Below, one piece after another: positions 7,920-16,774 of a stretch of DNA of 64,000 nt (positions within the stretch are counted from its first letter, which is position 1; each line of letters opens with the position of its first letter). A model generated the notes under the pieces. It was not told the DNA's origin. It saw nothing but the letters and a program-made list of their open reading frames with translations, and did no database searches. Location of the stretch: assembly GCF_010435915.1 (NCBI RefSeq), contig NZ_JAAFZH010000014.1:1-64000 (forward strand), in the 5' to 3' direction. This DNA is from Spirosoma terrae (GTDB lineage: Bacteria > Bacteroidota > Bacteroidia > Cytophagales > Spirosomataceae). The position numbers and the translations under genes are program-made.

Positions 7920-8559
7920 TAGTTTGCTGTTTAATGCGCTGAATAACACGCAACTGTTCGTTAAGCAGGTTGATTTGAAGTTGCAAGTTTTGAATCATCG
8001 CCTGAATCAACATCTCCTGATTGGGATTCCGGGGTAAGTCGGATTTCAATGACTGATACGAATGTTCGAGCCGGTTTAAATCCGTAGCAAATTCCTGATA
8101 CAGAGCCGGATTGTCTTCAGTCATTTGCTTTAATTCACTACGTTTCTCGTCGATCAGCCGGGTGTATTGCACTACTTCCTTAGCGTAGCTGGGGGCTGCT
8201 GCCACAATTTCGGGCTGTTGCGTAACGCCATACTGGTGATTCATATAGAAAAAGCCACCAGCCAGGATCAATAGCGCAACGGAAGCCGCTACTCGCCAGT
8301 CCAGATTAGGCCAGCCGATTTGCCGGCCGCCAGTTTTGGACGAATGTTTGTGTACTTCTTTAAACGGTGAGCCATTTACTGGCCTGTAGTCATCAGCTAG
8401 ACTTGATTCGCCGAAACCTGACTGGGTTGCGGCCGAATCAGGGTGCTGCTTAGCCAGTCCTGCTTCTAATTTCTGCCACAAATCAACGGGGGGCTCCTTG
8501 TCGTCAAAGGCCTCGCGATTGTCGCGGATAAAGCGTTCTAAATTATCTTTTCTCATCAT
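7903..8559 (-). CDS. Membrane anti-sigma-factor-like protein
   Basis: A 218-residue single-pass protein. The N-terminal cytoplasmic part (1-88) starts MRKDNLERFIRDNREAFDD, followed by a PPVDLWQKLE segment, a pattern common in Bacteroidota proteins encoded next to ECF sigma factors. One transmembrane helix spans about 90-107 (VAASVALLILAGGFFYMNH). The extracytoplasmic part is predicted helical/coiled-coil (repeated Leu, Glu, Gln and Lys; about 125-215). It follows the sigma gene by 11 bp. By position and topology it is the likely membrane antagonist of that sigma factor. No zinc-binding anti-sigma (HxxxCxxC) motif is visible, so the assignment rests on context and topology. Confidence 0.65.
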   Translation of the reverse strand: MMRKDNLERFIRDNREAFDDKEPPVDLWQKLEAGLAKQHPDSAATQSGFGESSLADDYRPVNGSPFKEVHKHSSKTGGRQIGWPNLDWRVAASVALLILAGGFFYMNHQYGVTQQPEIVAAAPSYAKEVVQYTRLIDEKRSELKQMTEDNPALYQEFATDLNRLEHSYQSLKSDLPRNPNQEMLIQAMIQNLQLQINLLNEQLRVIQRIKQQTNENPV

Positions 8560-8570
8560 TGGTTTTGTTG

Positions 8571-9128
8571 TTACAAAAGTTCTAACAACCGTTTTTTACC
8601 ACGTAAATACTGGGTTCTGGATGTTGTCTCGCTAATACTTAATATGTTCCCTATCTCCTCATGATCATACCCCTCAAATAAATACAGCGACAAGACTACC
8701 CGGTATCCTTCAGGCAAAAGCTGCATGGCTCGTTTTACGCGTTCTACTTCAAGCTGTGTTCCATCTTCATCATAAGGCTCTGTATCGGCCAAATCAGGGC
8801 CATCGTCTTCACCAAATCGATTCGACTCCAGATCAACTAATTCGAGACGACGACTGCGCAAATGATTAATAGCCCGGTTTACGACAATTTGTTTTAGCCA
8901 CGCCCCAAACGTGCTTTGGCCCCGAAATGAACCAATGTGGCTAAAAGCGTCCATAAAAGCTTCCTGCAATACGTCTTCAGCCTCGGCTTCGTGGTTCAGA
9001 ATACGAAGACACACGTTATACATTGCTTTAACGTATTGCTGATAAAGCTCATACTGCGCCCGTCGCTCGCCCTGTTGGCAGCGTTTGACCAGGTCAGCAT
9101 GGCGGTCCGGGTATGTTTTTCGTTCCAA
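8571..9128 (-). CDS. ECF-type RNA polymerase sigma factor
   Basis: 185 residues with sigma region 2 (about 24-95: YQQYVKAMYNVCLRILNHEAEAEDVLQEAFMDAF, then WLKQIVVNRAINHLRSRR) and region 4 (about 125-183: MQLLPEGYRVVLSLYLFEGYDHEEIGNIL, then SRTQYLRGKKRLLELL). An acidic linker (DLESNRFGEDDGPDLADTEPYDEDG) joins them. No in-frame ATG lies near the N-terminus, so TTG at 9128 is the probable start. First gene of a three-gene operon with the anti-sigma-like and secreted repeat proteins. It probably responds to an envelope signal; its regulon may include its own operon. Confidence 0.93.
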   Translation of the reverse strand: MERKTYPDRHADLVKRCQQGERRAQYELYQQYVKAMYNVCLRILNHEAEAEDVLQEAFMDAFSHIGSFRGQSTFGAWLKQIVVNRAINHLRSRRLELVDLESNRFGEDDGPDLADTEPYDEDGTQLEVERVKRAMQLLPEGYRVVLSLYLFEGYDHEEIGNILSISETTSRTQYLRGKKRLLELL

Positions 9129-9292
9129 CAGCTCCAGCGTATTGTGTTGTTTAGGTTGTAATCGATAGAAAGACAGACGAAAACGACGGATGTTGCACGT
9201 GCTTCTAAAAAAATATGCATCTACAGTAAATAGATGCGCTGAATTCTACAATAATTTCGATTACAGGCCCGTTTTCTAAGGCTAATATGGTC

Positions 9293-9348
9293 AAAAAGAC
9301 GTACTAAGGCCAGGTTTTATGTAAAACCTGGCCTTAGTACGTCTTTTT
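9293..9348 (-). terminator. 27-bp perfect inverted repeat terminator
   Basis: Bases 9293-9319 are exactly complementary to 9322-9348 with only TG between them. The stem ends in A5/T5, so each strand gives a U-rich 3' side. It starts at the stop codon of the S46 peptidase gene (9347) and serves as its terminator on the minus strand. The stem is unusually long. Confidence 0.8.
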
Positions 9349-11500
9349 ATTTTTTTGTTGCCTTGTTGCTATTCGTTGCGTTTGATGGAGAGCCAGTTAG
9401 TTCAGTTATGAGCCGGTCCGCTTTATAAATATAGCGCATAGCGGCAATGATACCACCCGTATGAACCGAAATCGTGCGGTTGGCATCAGGAACAAAAATA
9501 AACTCGCCGGGCAGGCTCTCCATGTTTCCATCAAAAGCCAGCCCAACGGCTTCGCGGTTTTTGTTGATCATTGGACTTCCCGAGTTTCCTCCGATGATAT
9601 CATTGGTAGAAATAAAGCACATGGGTTGCTTTAACAGGTCGGCCGGTGGGTTTTTCCATCGAGCGGGCAAGTTCCAGGGAGCCTTGTCGGCAAATGAATA
9701 GTTCCGGTCATAAAGTCCCGCAAACGTAGTGATGATGGGCGCTTTGGTGCCGTTATAATCATAGCTTTTTACAACCCCGTCGTTGATACGTAGCGAGAAC
9801 GTAGCGTCGGGCGGAACAGCCGGGCCATATACATCGTACAGCATTCGGCCTAGCTGACCACGTAACACCTCCTGACGTTGGGAGAGTTGTCGGGCTTGTC
9901 GGGCTGCCGTTACGTAGCGCGGAAATCCAATACGGGCTAAAACAAGGAGCGGGTCGTCGGACGATGTAATGGCTCCAGGGCGGGTCGTTAGCTCTTTGAT
10001 GAATGCAGGATCGTTCAGCCTGGTTTTTCTGATCAGATAAGCAGCGGCTTGTTTGGGAGTTTGAAGCTTACCATCGGTACCCAACAAGGCTGTTTTTACG
10101 TATGGATCGTCGTTTCCCAAACCGATCTGGGCTTCTGCCAGATGAGCTGCCAGATAGCCTTCTTCCAGTTGCATACTTTTAATGGCGGGCGACACAACAA
10201 GGGAGCGGGCGCTTTCGGCATCTTGTGGTCGAGTGCTTATCAGTTGGCCGAATTGCGTAACAATATTAGCAAAGGTCAATAATTCGCCCATTGTTCGCTC
10301 ACTTGGCCCCAGATAGTTGGCGTCTCTGAAAAGGCTTCGCAATTGAGCGGTGTTTGTCGCGATCTCGTCCCAGGTTTTTAGTTGATCGGCTGAAAGTTTT
10401 TTGGTTTTTGCTGCTGCCTGAAACTGCTGTTCGAAGTTGGCTTTACGAGCCAGTAAACTAGCATCGCGTAATCCCGCGAGCTGACCGCTATAGGCTTTGA
10501 TACTGTTTTGGTAGCTAAAAATCTCATTCAGCACACTGTCACTCTTAGCTGTTGCATTGTACGATTGCAGCACGGCGACGCGATTACGTAGCATCTGAAT
10601 CATGGCTGGAATTTGCTGATCACGGTCGAATTCCAGCTCCGCTACCGTTTTCAGCCGTTCCGTATGACCTGGATTACCAATCACAAAAATTGGTTCGCCA
10701 TCGCGGATTCCATTCGGGTTAAATTTGAAAAAATGAGCTGTTTGTAACGGTTTGCCGTTATCGTAAACCCGGAAAAAAGAACAATCGAGTGCGTAACGAG
10801 GATAGGTGAAGTTGTCGTAGTCACCACCGAAAAAGCCAAGCTGAAGCTCCGGCATAAAGACGAGTCGTACGTCGGTGTACCGCTTAAAACCGTAAATAGA
10901 ATAGCGGCCACCATCGTAGAACGTAATGGTCTGTAATTCCAGGCCCTGCCAGCCTTGTTTGGTACTATATTCCTGCTTTATGGTCGTAAACGCCTGTTCA
11001 CGAGCCTGCAACTGCGCCTGCTCAGAGCCTACGCCATTCATGGCTTCCTGAACTCGTTGCGTAATGTCTTCGATTTTTACCAGCTGATCAACGAACAAGC
11101 CGTCTACCTTGCGCTCTTCTGCCTGGGTTTTGGCAAAGAAGCCGGTGGCGTTGAGGTCTTCGCCTTTGCGGGTTACACCCGTTCCCGACTCACGGGCGCA
11201 ATGGTGGTTTGTCATTACCAACCCATTGGACGACACAAACGAAGCGGAACAATAATCCGCGAAACGTAGCGATGCCAAGCGGGCTTCATCGAACCATTTT
11301 TCGTCAGGCTTGAAATTATAGGTTTGACTGAAAAACTCTTTTGGTGGCTGATCAAAGGTCCACATCTTTCCCAAATCCAGCGGACCGCCTTTGGCGCTAT
11401 CCGACTGATTTGATGCATTAATTTGGGCATATATAGGTGTAGCGAGTGTAACAAATAACACCCCTACACGTAGAGTAGAACGGAGCTTAAAACGGTACAT
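9347..11500 (-). CDS. S46 family dipeptidyl peptidase (DPP7-like)
   Basis: A 717-residue periplasmic serine exopeptidase that removes dipeptides from oligopeptides. It has a signal peptide (about 1-26, cleaved near YAQ), the catalytic His region GLVMTNHHC at 94-101, the Asp-containing segment FGGDYDNFTYPRYALDCSF and the nucleophile region IGGNSGSP with S640. In the S46 family the residue after the FD of the following strand separates specificities: DPP11 carries Arg, DPP7 carries Gly. Here it is FDGN (G658), which points to DPP7-like preference for hydrophobic P1 residues (inference from family knowledge). The C-terminal tail is Ser/Asn/Lys-rich. It feeds amino-acid uptake from peptides and appears monocistronic. 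Confidence 0.93.
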   Translation of the reverse strand: MYRFKLRSTLRVGVLFVTLATPIYAQINASNQSDSAKGGPLDLGKMWTFDQPPKEFFSQTYNFKPDEKWFDEARLASLRFADYCSASFVSSNGLVMTNHHCARESGTGVTRKGEDLNATGFFAKTQAEERKVDGLFVDQLVKIEDITQRVQEAMNGVGSEQAQLQAREQAFTTIKQEYSTKQGWQGLELQTITFYDGGRYSIYGFKRYTDVRLVFMPELQLGFFGGDYDNFTYPRYALDCSFFRVYDNGKPLQTAHFFKFNPNGIRDGEPIFVIGNPGHTERLKTVAELEFDRDQQIPAMIQMLRNRVAVLQSYNATAKSDSVLNEIFSYQNSIKAYSGQLAGLRDASLLARKANFEQQFQAAAKTKKLSADQLKTWDEIATNTAQLRSLFRDANYLGPSERTMGELLTFANIVTQFGQLISTRPQDAESARSLVVSPAIKSMQLEEGYLAAHLAEAQIGLGNDDPYVKTALLGTDGKLQTPKQAAAYLIRKTRLNDPAFIKELTTRPGAITSSDDPLLVLARIGFPRYVTAARQARQLSQRQEVLRGQLGRMLYDVYGPAVPPDATFSLRINDGVVKSYDYNGTKAPIITTFAGLYDRNYSFADKAPWNLPARWKNPPADLLKQPMCFISTNDIIGGNSGSPMINKNREAVGLAFDGNMESLPGEFIFVPDANRTISVHTGGIIAAMRYIYKADRLITELTGSPSNATNSNKATKK

Positions 11501-11725
11501 TCGGAGAGTTTGAAAGTGCTGTTACTCAATAAAACGTCAATTTAGGCCAAACGTTTTATCCTCTCCTGTTAACTACAGTGCATTTTTTGATCGTATCAGA
11601 ATTAGTAGAAGAGTTGTTTAGACCAGAACATGGGGTTTTACAGGGTGCTACGTCTGATAAACTCTGGCTAGAATTGGTCTGCTGCCTGAATGGGCAAAAC
11701 CTGTTTACTTCTATTAAAAATAGCG

Positions 11726-11762
11726 ATGATACGTAGCACGGTGAAAGCGTACTACGTATCAT
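11726..11762 (-). terminator. Hairpin downstream of NADH dehydrogenase gene
   Basis: An 11-bp perfect inverted repeat ATGATACGTAG (11726-11736) / CTACGTATCAT (11752-11762) lies 19 bp after the stop of the minus-strand NDH-2 gene. Only a short U stretch follows on the minus strand, so it is a probable but not ideal terminator. The rest of 11501-11781 shows no coding feature. Confidence 0.55.
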
Positions 11763-11781
11763 TTAAAAGAACCGACGGGCT

Positions 11782-13116
11782 TTATTCATTCTTTACCATC
11801 ATTTCATGCCCCACTTTATCGTCTTTCCGAATGAATGGGCGGATGATGATTCGAGTACCTCGTTGATAGGTAAACAGTCGGTACATCCAGTTACTGAACA
11901 CGATCAGTTTGCTCCGAAAGCCGACCAGATACCAGATATGAACGAAAAGCCACGCCATCCAGGCTATAAAGCCTCCCAGATGAACGTTACCGGGCAGATC
12001 GGCTACGGCACGGCTACGACCGACAATGGCCAACGACCCTTTATCGAAATAGTCGAATGGCTCTGTCGGTTCATTGCGCATGAGTTTACGGAGATTCCTG
12101 GCCAGATGAACACCTTGTTGAATAGCCGGTTGAGCAACGCCAGGGTGCCCCTTTGGATACTTTTCCAGCTTCATAAAGGCAATATCGCCAATGGCAAAGA
12201 CATCGGTTAAGCCTTGCACACGGTTGATCGGGTCTACCAGAATCCGGCCTTTTTCTATCGATTCGGCAGGCAGACCATCCAACAGCGCGCCAGTTACGCC
12301 AGCGCCCCAAACCAAGGTTTGCGTTCTGATTTGCTCACCTCCTTTGAACGTAACGGTTTCTCCGTCGTAGGATTCGACCAACGTATTGAGCTTGATAATA
12401 ACACCAAGGTCTTCCAGGTAACGTTGTGCTTTCTGGCCTGCTTCGTCCGACATAGGTGGTAGTACCTTTCCGAGACCCTCTACGATGTAGATTTTCATCT
12501 GGGTGAAATCCAGGCCTGGGTAATCGTTCGGTAATACGTGCTTACGCATTTCGGCTAGCGACCCGGCCATTTCTACACCGGTTGGGCCTGCTCCCGCAAT
12601 GACAAACGTTAACAGACTCTGGCGTTCGGCCGGATCGGTGGTAACGCTAGCCTGCTCAAAGCATTGCAGAAATTGACTGCGAACGTTAAGTGCTTCGGGA
12701 ATGGTTTTGAGCGGGAAGGCGTACTTCTGGATTTGTTCATTACCGAAAAAGTTGGTTTTTGAGCCTGTAGCAATGACCAGATAATCGTAGTGAAGGTCGC
12801 CAATCATCGTTGACACCGTTTTGGTGGCAGGGTCAATGTGGTTGACCCGGACCATCCGATAATGAAAGTCGGTATGCCCGTCAAACATTTTGCGGAATGG
12901 CTCGGCAATGGCATCGGGTTCTAAGCCTGCGGTGGCTACCTGATAGAGTAGGGGCCAAAATCCGTTGTAGTTTTGTTTATCGAATAAAACGACCTGAACG
13001 TTAGCATCGCGGAGATGCTTGGCCAGATTCATACCACCAAAACCACCGCCGATGATAACGACGCGAGGTTTGGTAGTTTCGGGTATATTGAGCGAAAGTT
13101 TATCGAACTGAAGCAT
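11782..13116 (-). CDS. Type II NADH dehydrogenase (NAD(P)/FAD-dependent oxidoreductase)
   Basis: 444-residue single-subunit NADH:quinone oxidoreductase, which does not pump protons. The N-terminal FAD-binding fold has VVIIGGGFGGMNLAKHL (about 19-35). A second nucleotide-binding fold for NADH has VIAGAGPTGVEMAGSLAE (about 182-199). FAD contact segments are VDPINRVQGLTDVFAIGD and the quinone-region stretch PAIQQGVHLARNLR. The C-terminal part has an amphipathic/hydrophobic segment (GFIAWMAWLFVHIWYLVGFR) that probably anchors it at the membrane. The length is typical. The ATG at 13116 is followed directly by the dinucleotide fold. Probably monocistronic. Confidence 0.92.
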   Translation of the reverse strand: MLQFDKLSLNIPETTKPRVVIIGGGFGGMNLAKHLRDANVQVVLFDKQNYNGFWPLLYQVATAGLEPDAIAEPFRKMFDGHTDFHYRMVRVNHIDPATKTVSTMIGDLHYDYLVIATGSKTNFFGNEQIQKYAFPLKTIPEALNVRSQFLQCFEQASVTTDPAERQSLLTFVIAGAGPTGVEMAGSLAEMRKHVLPNDYPGLDFTQMKIYIVEGLGKVLPPMSDEAGQKAQRYLEDLGVIIKLNTLVESYDGETVTFKGGEQIRTQTLVWGAGVTGALLDGLPAESIEKGRILVDPINRVQGLTDVFAIGDIAFMKLEKYPKGHPGVAQPAIQQGVHLARNLRKLMRNEPTEPFDYFDKGSLAIVGRSRAVADLPGNVHLGGFIAWMAWLFVHIWYLVGFRSKLIVFSNWMYRLFTYQRGTRIIIRPFIRKDDKVGHEMMVKNE

Positions 13117-13353
13117 GGTCTGTTATGAAGTTTTTAACTGCAAAGACACCAGTGGTTGTATTACCTTGTAATCAGGTGTTTTGTTTAGTCAGCTCTACCT
13201 GTATAACAAAATATGTAGACTATTAATTTACAGGCCCGATATACGATTTCCTGTTGACGAAGGGTTAATTAGAAAACCTCTTTGATCACGATTCAAACCA
13301 ACGTTATTCGTTCTGCTTTCAGTTTAAATCGGTTTGTTTCTTCTCTATTTTAC

Positions 13354-15759
13354 ATGCGATTAAAGCTATACTTTTCCCTTCTCTTGTTGCTTATCGGATA
13401 CCGTTTGCAGGCACAGCGACAGGCTAATCGTGTTACGATCAGCGGTTACGTGCGCGAAACCGGCAGTCAGGAAGCCTTAATTGGGGTTAATGTGTATGTT
13501 CCGGGGACGTCTACCGGCACTACAACCAATACATACGGCTTTTATTCGATTTCCTTACCTGAGCAGGATAGCATACGATTGGCCTATTCGTTTGTGGGCT
13601 ACGCGACCGTCGAGATCAGTAGTCAGCTACGTCAGGATCAGACACGTAACGTAGTACTAACGCCCGGCAATCTGTTGGAAGAAGTAGCTATTAAAGCAAG
13701 TGCAAAAGGCGAAAAAGTGAGCGAAAGTGTTCAGATGAGCACCATCGACATACCCATTCGTCAGATTAAGAAGGTGCCAGCTTTTTTGGGGGAAAAAGAC
13801 GTATTGAAAGTTCTTCAACTGATGCCGGGTATTCAGAAAGGGTCTGAAGGACAGACGGGGATTTATGTGCGGGGTGGTGGTCCTGACCAGAACCTAATTA
13901 TCCTGGACGATGCCGTCGTGTATAACGCCAGCCATTTATTCGGGTTTTTCTCGGTCTTCAATGGCGATGCCATTAAAAGTGTCGAGCTTATCAAAGGCGG
14001 ATTTCCGGCCCGGTTTGGTGGTCGGCTTTCGTCCGTTATTGAGATGAACCTGAAAGATGGTAACCGGGAGAAATTGCATGGCGAAGGGGGAATTGGTCTG
14101 ATTGCATCGCGACTCACTTTGGAAGGGCCTCTAACAAAAAATCGCAAGAGTTCTTTTCTGATCTCGGGCCGACGGACGTATCTGGATATTCTGGCGGCTC
14201 CGCTCGTCAATGCCGAAACGCGGGGGCAGAGCCAAATCGGGTACTATTTCTACGACCTGAATGCCAAGGCAAACTATGACCTTGGCGAAAAAGATAAGGT
14301 ATATCTAAGCGGCTATTTTGGGCGAGATAAATTTCATGCTCGTGATAAGACTAATGATACGGATACGGATCTAAGCTGGGGAAATGCAACCGCTACGTTA
14401 CGTTGGAATCACTTGTTCAGTCAGAAACTGTTTTCAAATCTGTCGCTGATTTTCAGTAACTATAAGTTTCAGATTGGCTCGGCAGAACGGGGAACGACCG
14501 ATAATCAACTCTATTCGCTTCAGTACAATTCGGGCATACGCGATGTGTCGGTAAAGTATGATGTCGATTACTATCCGGCTCCCGATCATTCGGTCCGCGT
14601 TGGCGTTCAGAGTACGTACCATCGGTTTACGCCCAGCGCTGTTGTGCTTCAAAACGCAGCTATCAACCAGTACCGGAGTACCGTGAGCAATATAGATGTG
14701 CTTGAATCAGGTATTTATGCCGAAGACACCTGGCGGCCATCCAGTCGGCTACGACTAAATGGGGGAGTCCGGGTAAGTCTTTTTCAGCAAAAGGAAATCA
14801 GCTACGTAAGGCCAGAACCTCGTTTATCGGTGGCTTATACGCTAAAACCCGACCTGTCTGTAAAAGCCTCGTATGCGCTTATGAATCAGTACATACATCT
14901 GCTCAGTAACACGGGTATTGGCCTGCCGACCGATTTATGGGTACCAACCACCGATCGGGTGAAGCCGCAGCAGTCAGAACAGGTAGCAGTTGGCATTGCC
15001 AAAGACTTCAACGGACAAAGCCTGTTTACGAACGGGTTGACCCTGACGGTGGAAGGCTATTACAAACGCATGAACAATATTATCAACTATAAGGAAGGAG
15101 CAAGCTTTTTACTTATCAACGATCCTACGTCGGCCAACAGCGTTCGATGGGAAGATAATATTACATCGGGCAAAGGCTGGTCGTATGGAGCGGAGTTTTT
15201 ACTGCAAAAGAAAGTTGGCCGCTTTTCGGGTTGGGCAGGCTACACGCTCTCATGGACCCAATGGCAGTTTGCTGAATTGAACAACGGTCGTCCTTTCTAC
15301 CCTCGCTACGACCGTCGGCACGACATTTCGCTGGTTGGTATTTACGAGCTAAACAAGCGTATTACGTTGTCGGCAACGTGGGTCTACGGCACTGGCAATG
15401 CGCTGACGGTCCCTGTATCCCGATACGATGTTTATCCGCCCGGCGGCAGTTTACTGTATGATCGTATTGGAGGGGTTGCCAGCTATTTTCAGAATAATCG
15501 TACTGTGGATAACTATGGTGCCGAGAAAAATAGCTTTCGAGCCGAAGCGTATCATCGATTCGATCTAAGTATTCAGTTTCATAAGCAAAAAAAACATCAT
15601 GAACGAACCTGGGAGGTGAGCGTTTATAATCTCTACAACCGCCGGAATCCTTATTTCTACAAGCTGGAGCGGGATACCAACCAACCCGAACGGATTGGCC
15701 TTTTCCGTTACTCTGTTTTTCCGATCGTGCCCTCCGTAAGCTATAATTTTACCTTCTAA
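13354..15759 (+). CDS. TonB-dependent outer-membrane receptor, tandem copy 1
   Basis: 801 residues from the chosen ATG at 13354 (the frame is open from TTG 13282, but the ATG directly precedes signal peptide MRLKLYFSLLLLLIGYRLQAQ). An N-terminal carboxypeptidase-regulatory-like domain (about 30-105: VTISGYVRETGSQEALIGVN) is followed by the TonB plug (about 120-240: KVLQLMPGIQKGSEGQTGIY and YVRGGGPDQNLIILDDAVVY) and a beta-barrel to the C-terminus, ending in an aromatic strand (SYNFTF). The ligand is unknown; there is no SusD partner. A DUF4249 lipoprotein gene follows 13 bp later, and the pair is repeated downstream with long identical stretches. Confidence 0.93.
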   Translation: MRLKLYFSLLLLLIGYRLQAQRQANRVTISGYVRETGSQEALIGVNVYVPGTSTGTTTNTYGFYSISLPEQDSIRLAYSFVGYATVEISSQLRQDQTRNVVLTPGNLLEEVAIKASAKGEKVSESVQMSTIDIPIRQIKKVPAFLGEKDVLKVLQLMPGIQKGSEGQTGIYVRGGGPDQNLIILDDAVVYNASHLFGFFSVFNGDAIKSVELIKGGFPARFGGRLSSVIEMNLKDGNREKLHGEGGIGLIASRLTLEGPLTKNRKSSFLISGRRTYLDILAAPLVNAETRGQSQIGYYFYDLNAKANYDLGEKDKVYLSGYFGRDKFHARDKTNDTDTDLSWGNATATLRWNHLFSQKLFSNLSLIFSNYKFQIGSAERGTTDNQLYSLQYNSGIRDVSVKYDVDYYPAPDHSVRVGVQSTYHRFTPSAVVLQNAAINQYRSTVSNIDVLESGIYAEDTWRPSSRLRLNGGVRVSLFQQKEISYVRPEPRLSVAYTLKPDLSVKASYALMNQYIHLLSNTGIGLPTDLWVPTTDRVKPQQSEQVAVGIAKDFNGQSLFTNGLTLTVEGYYKRMNNIINYKEGASFLLINDPTSANSVRWEDNITSGKGWSYGAEFLLQKKVGRFSGWAGYTLSWTQWQFAELNNGRPFYPRYDRRHDISLVGIYELNKRITLSATWVYGTGNALTVPVSRYDVYPPGGSLLYDRIGGVASYFQNNRTVDNYGAEKNSFRAEAYHRFDLSIQFHKQKKHHERTWEVSVYNLYNRRNPYFYKLERDTNQPERIGLFRYSVFPIVPSVSYNFTF

Positions 15760-15772
15760 AGGCTGTTTTGTT

Positions 15773-16702
15773 ATGAAGTTCGTGCTTTGTGCCTTGCTAT
15801 CGTTGTTGCTAATGAGTTGCGGTAGCCTACGTAATGAAGTCAGTCCGGGTACGTTAATTGGCGAACGTGACCAGTTGGTGGTGACCTGTTATTTGTCGCC
15901 CCAGGATACGGTACTGGCTGTAAAGGTGACGCGTTCCCAGTCTGTTTTGGAAGATGAACTACAGACCGTCAGCAGTCGTAACGTAGTGGATGCAACCGTT
16001 ACGTTGTCGGATGGAAGCCGGTCTGCGGTTTTGACTTATGATAATACTACGCGTCCGCAAAGCCTTCGGCCTTATTATAATATCAGAGCATCAGCAATGC
16101 CGATTATTGTTGGCCGAACCTACACATTAACTGTAGTGACTCCGCAGGGTGAGCGTGCTACCAGTACCTGTACAATTCCGGGAGCAGTCAACCTGACCGG
16201 CGTTACGTTCGATTCATTGCAATCGGGAAACAGCCAGCGTTACTTCGTACGGGCTCGCTGGCGGGATGAGGCCGGTCGACCGAATTATTACCAGACAACG
16301 GGCGTTTTTTGGTTTACAGCGGATTGCGCTACGTGCCCAAAAGACACGAGCAGCTTAACAACCAGTGACTTTGCGTATTTATCGTTCGATGATGATAATC
16401 GTGGTCTGTTTGTGGATACGGATCTGGATGGAACCGAGATGATTTCTGGTAGGGCCTATCTGAATGGATCGAATCTAAATCCTGGGTTACCATTTATGTA
16501 CCGCTACCAGAAGGCAAGCGTAACAGTCAATCTGCTGAACGTAGAGCAGACCTATTATCAGTTTTGGTCGGCAGTGGTACGTCAGCGACGGGTACGTAAC
16601 AATCCATTTGCTGAACCGGTCATCATACCCAGCAATATACAGGGCGGTTTAGGATGCTTTGCTGGCTATAATACTGCCAGCAAGAATTTGGTTTTAAGGT
16701 AA
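15773..16702 (+). CDS. DUF4249 domain lipoprotein, copy 1
   Basis: A 309-residue lipoprotein with a signal sequence and lipobox ending LLMSCGSLRNEV (lipidated Cys at 16). The body is beta-rich, with VTLSDGSRSAVLTYD, RTYTLTVVTPQGERATSTCTIPG and a C-terminal signature NNPFAEPVIIPSNIQGGLGCFAGYN typical of DUF4249 proteins, which are usually encoded directly after a carboxypeptidase-domain TonB receptor. It probably sits on the outer membrane and helps the receptor bind ligand, by analogy with SusD-like partners; this is inference. The 13-bp spacing indicates co-transcription with the receptor. Confidence 0.88.
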   Translation: MKFVLCALLSLLLMSCGSLRNEVSPGTLIGERDQLVVTCYLSPQDTVLAVKVTRSQSVLEDELQTVSSRNVVDATVTLSDGSRSAVLTYDNTTRPQSLRPYYNIRASAMPIIVGRTYTLTVVTPQGERATSTCTIPGAVNLTGVTFDSLQSGNSQRYFVRARWRDEAGRPNYYQTTGVFWFTADCATCPKDTSSLTTSDFAYLSFDDDNRGLFVDTDLDGTEMISGRAYLNGSNLNPGLPFMYRYQKASVTVNLLNVEQTYYQFWSAVVRQRRVRNNPFAEPVIIPSNIQGGLGCFAGYNTASKNLVLR

Positions 16703-16742
16703 ATTAACAGCCGGAGCATATCACAACGATGAACCTAACGTT

Positions 16743-16774
16743 AGGGTCTATAATGGTTACTTATAGACCCTTTT
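16743..16774 (+). terminator. Terminator-like hairpin abutting the start codon of receptor copy 2
   Basis: A 10-bp perfect stem AGGGTCTATA (16743-16752) / TATAGACCCT (16762-16771) is followed by TTT and then directly by the ATG at 16775. It may end the first receptor-lipoprotein transcript. As it occupies the whole translation initiation region of the second receptor, it could also act as an attenuator. Confidence 0.6.

Noticed and set aside
11806..12210. 134-codon plus-strand frame in the NADH dehydrogenase gene
   Set aside because: Shadow of a well-conserved NDH-2 coding sequence on the opposite strand.
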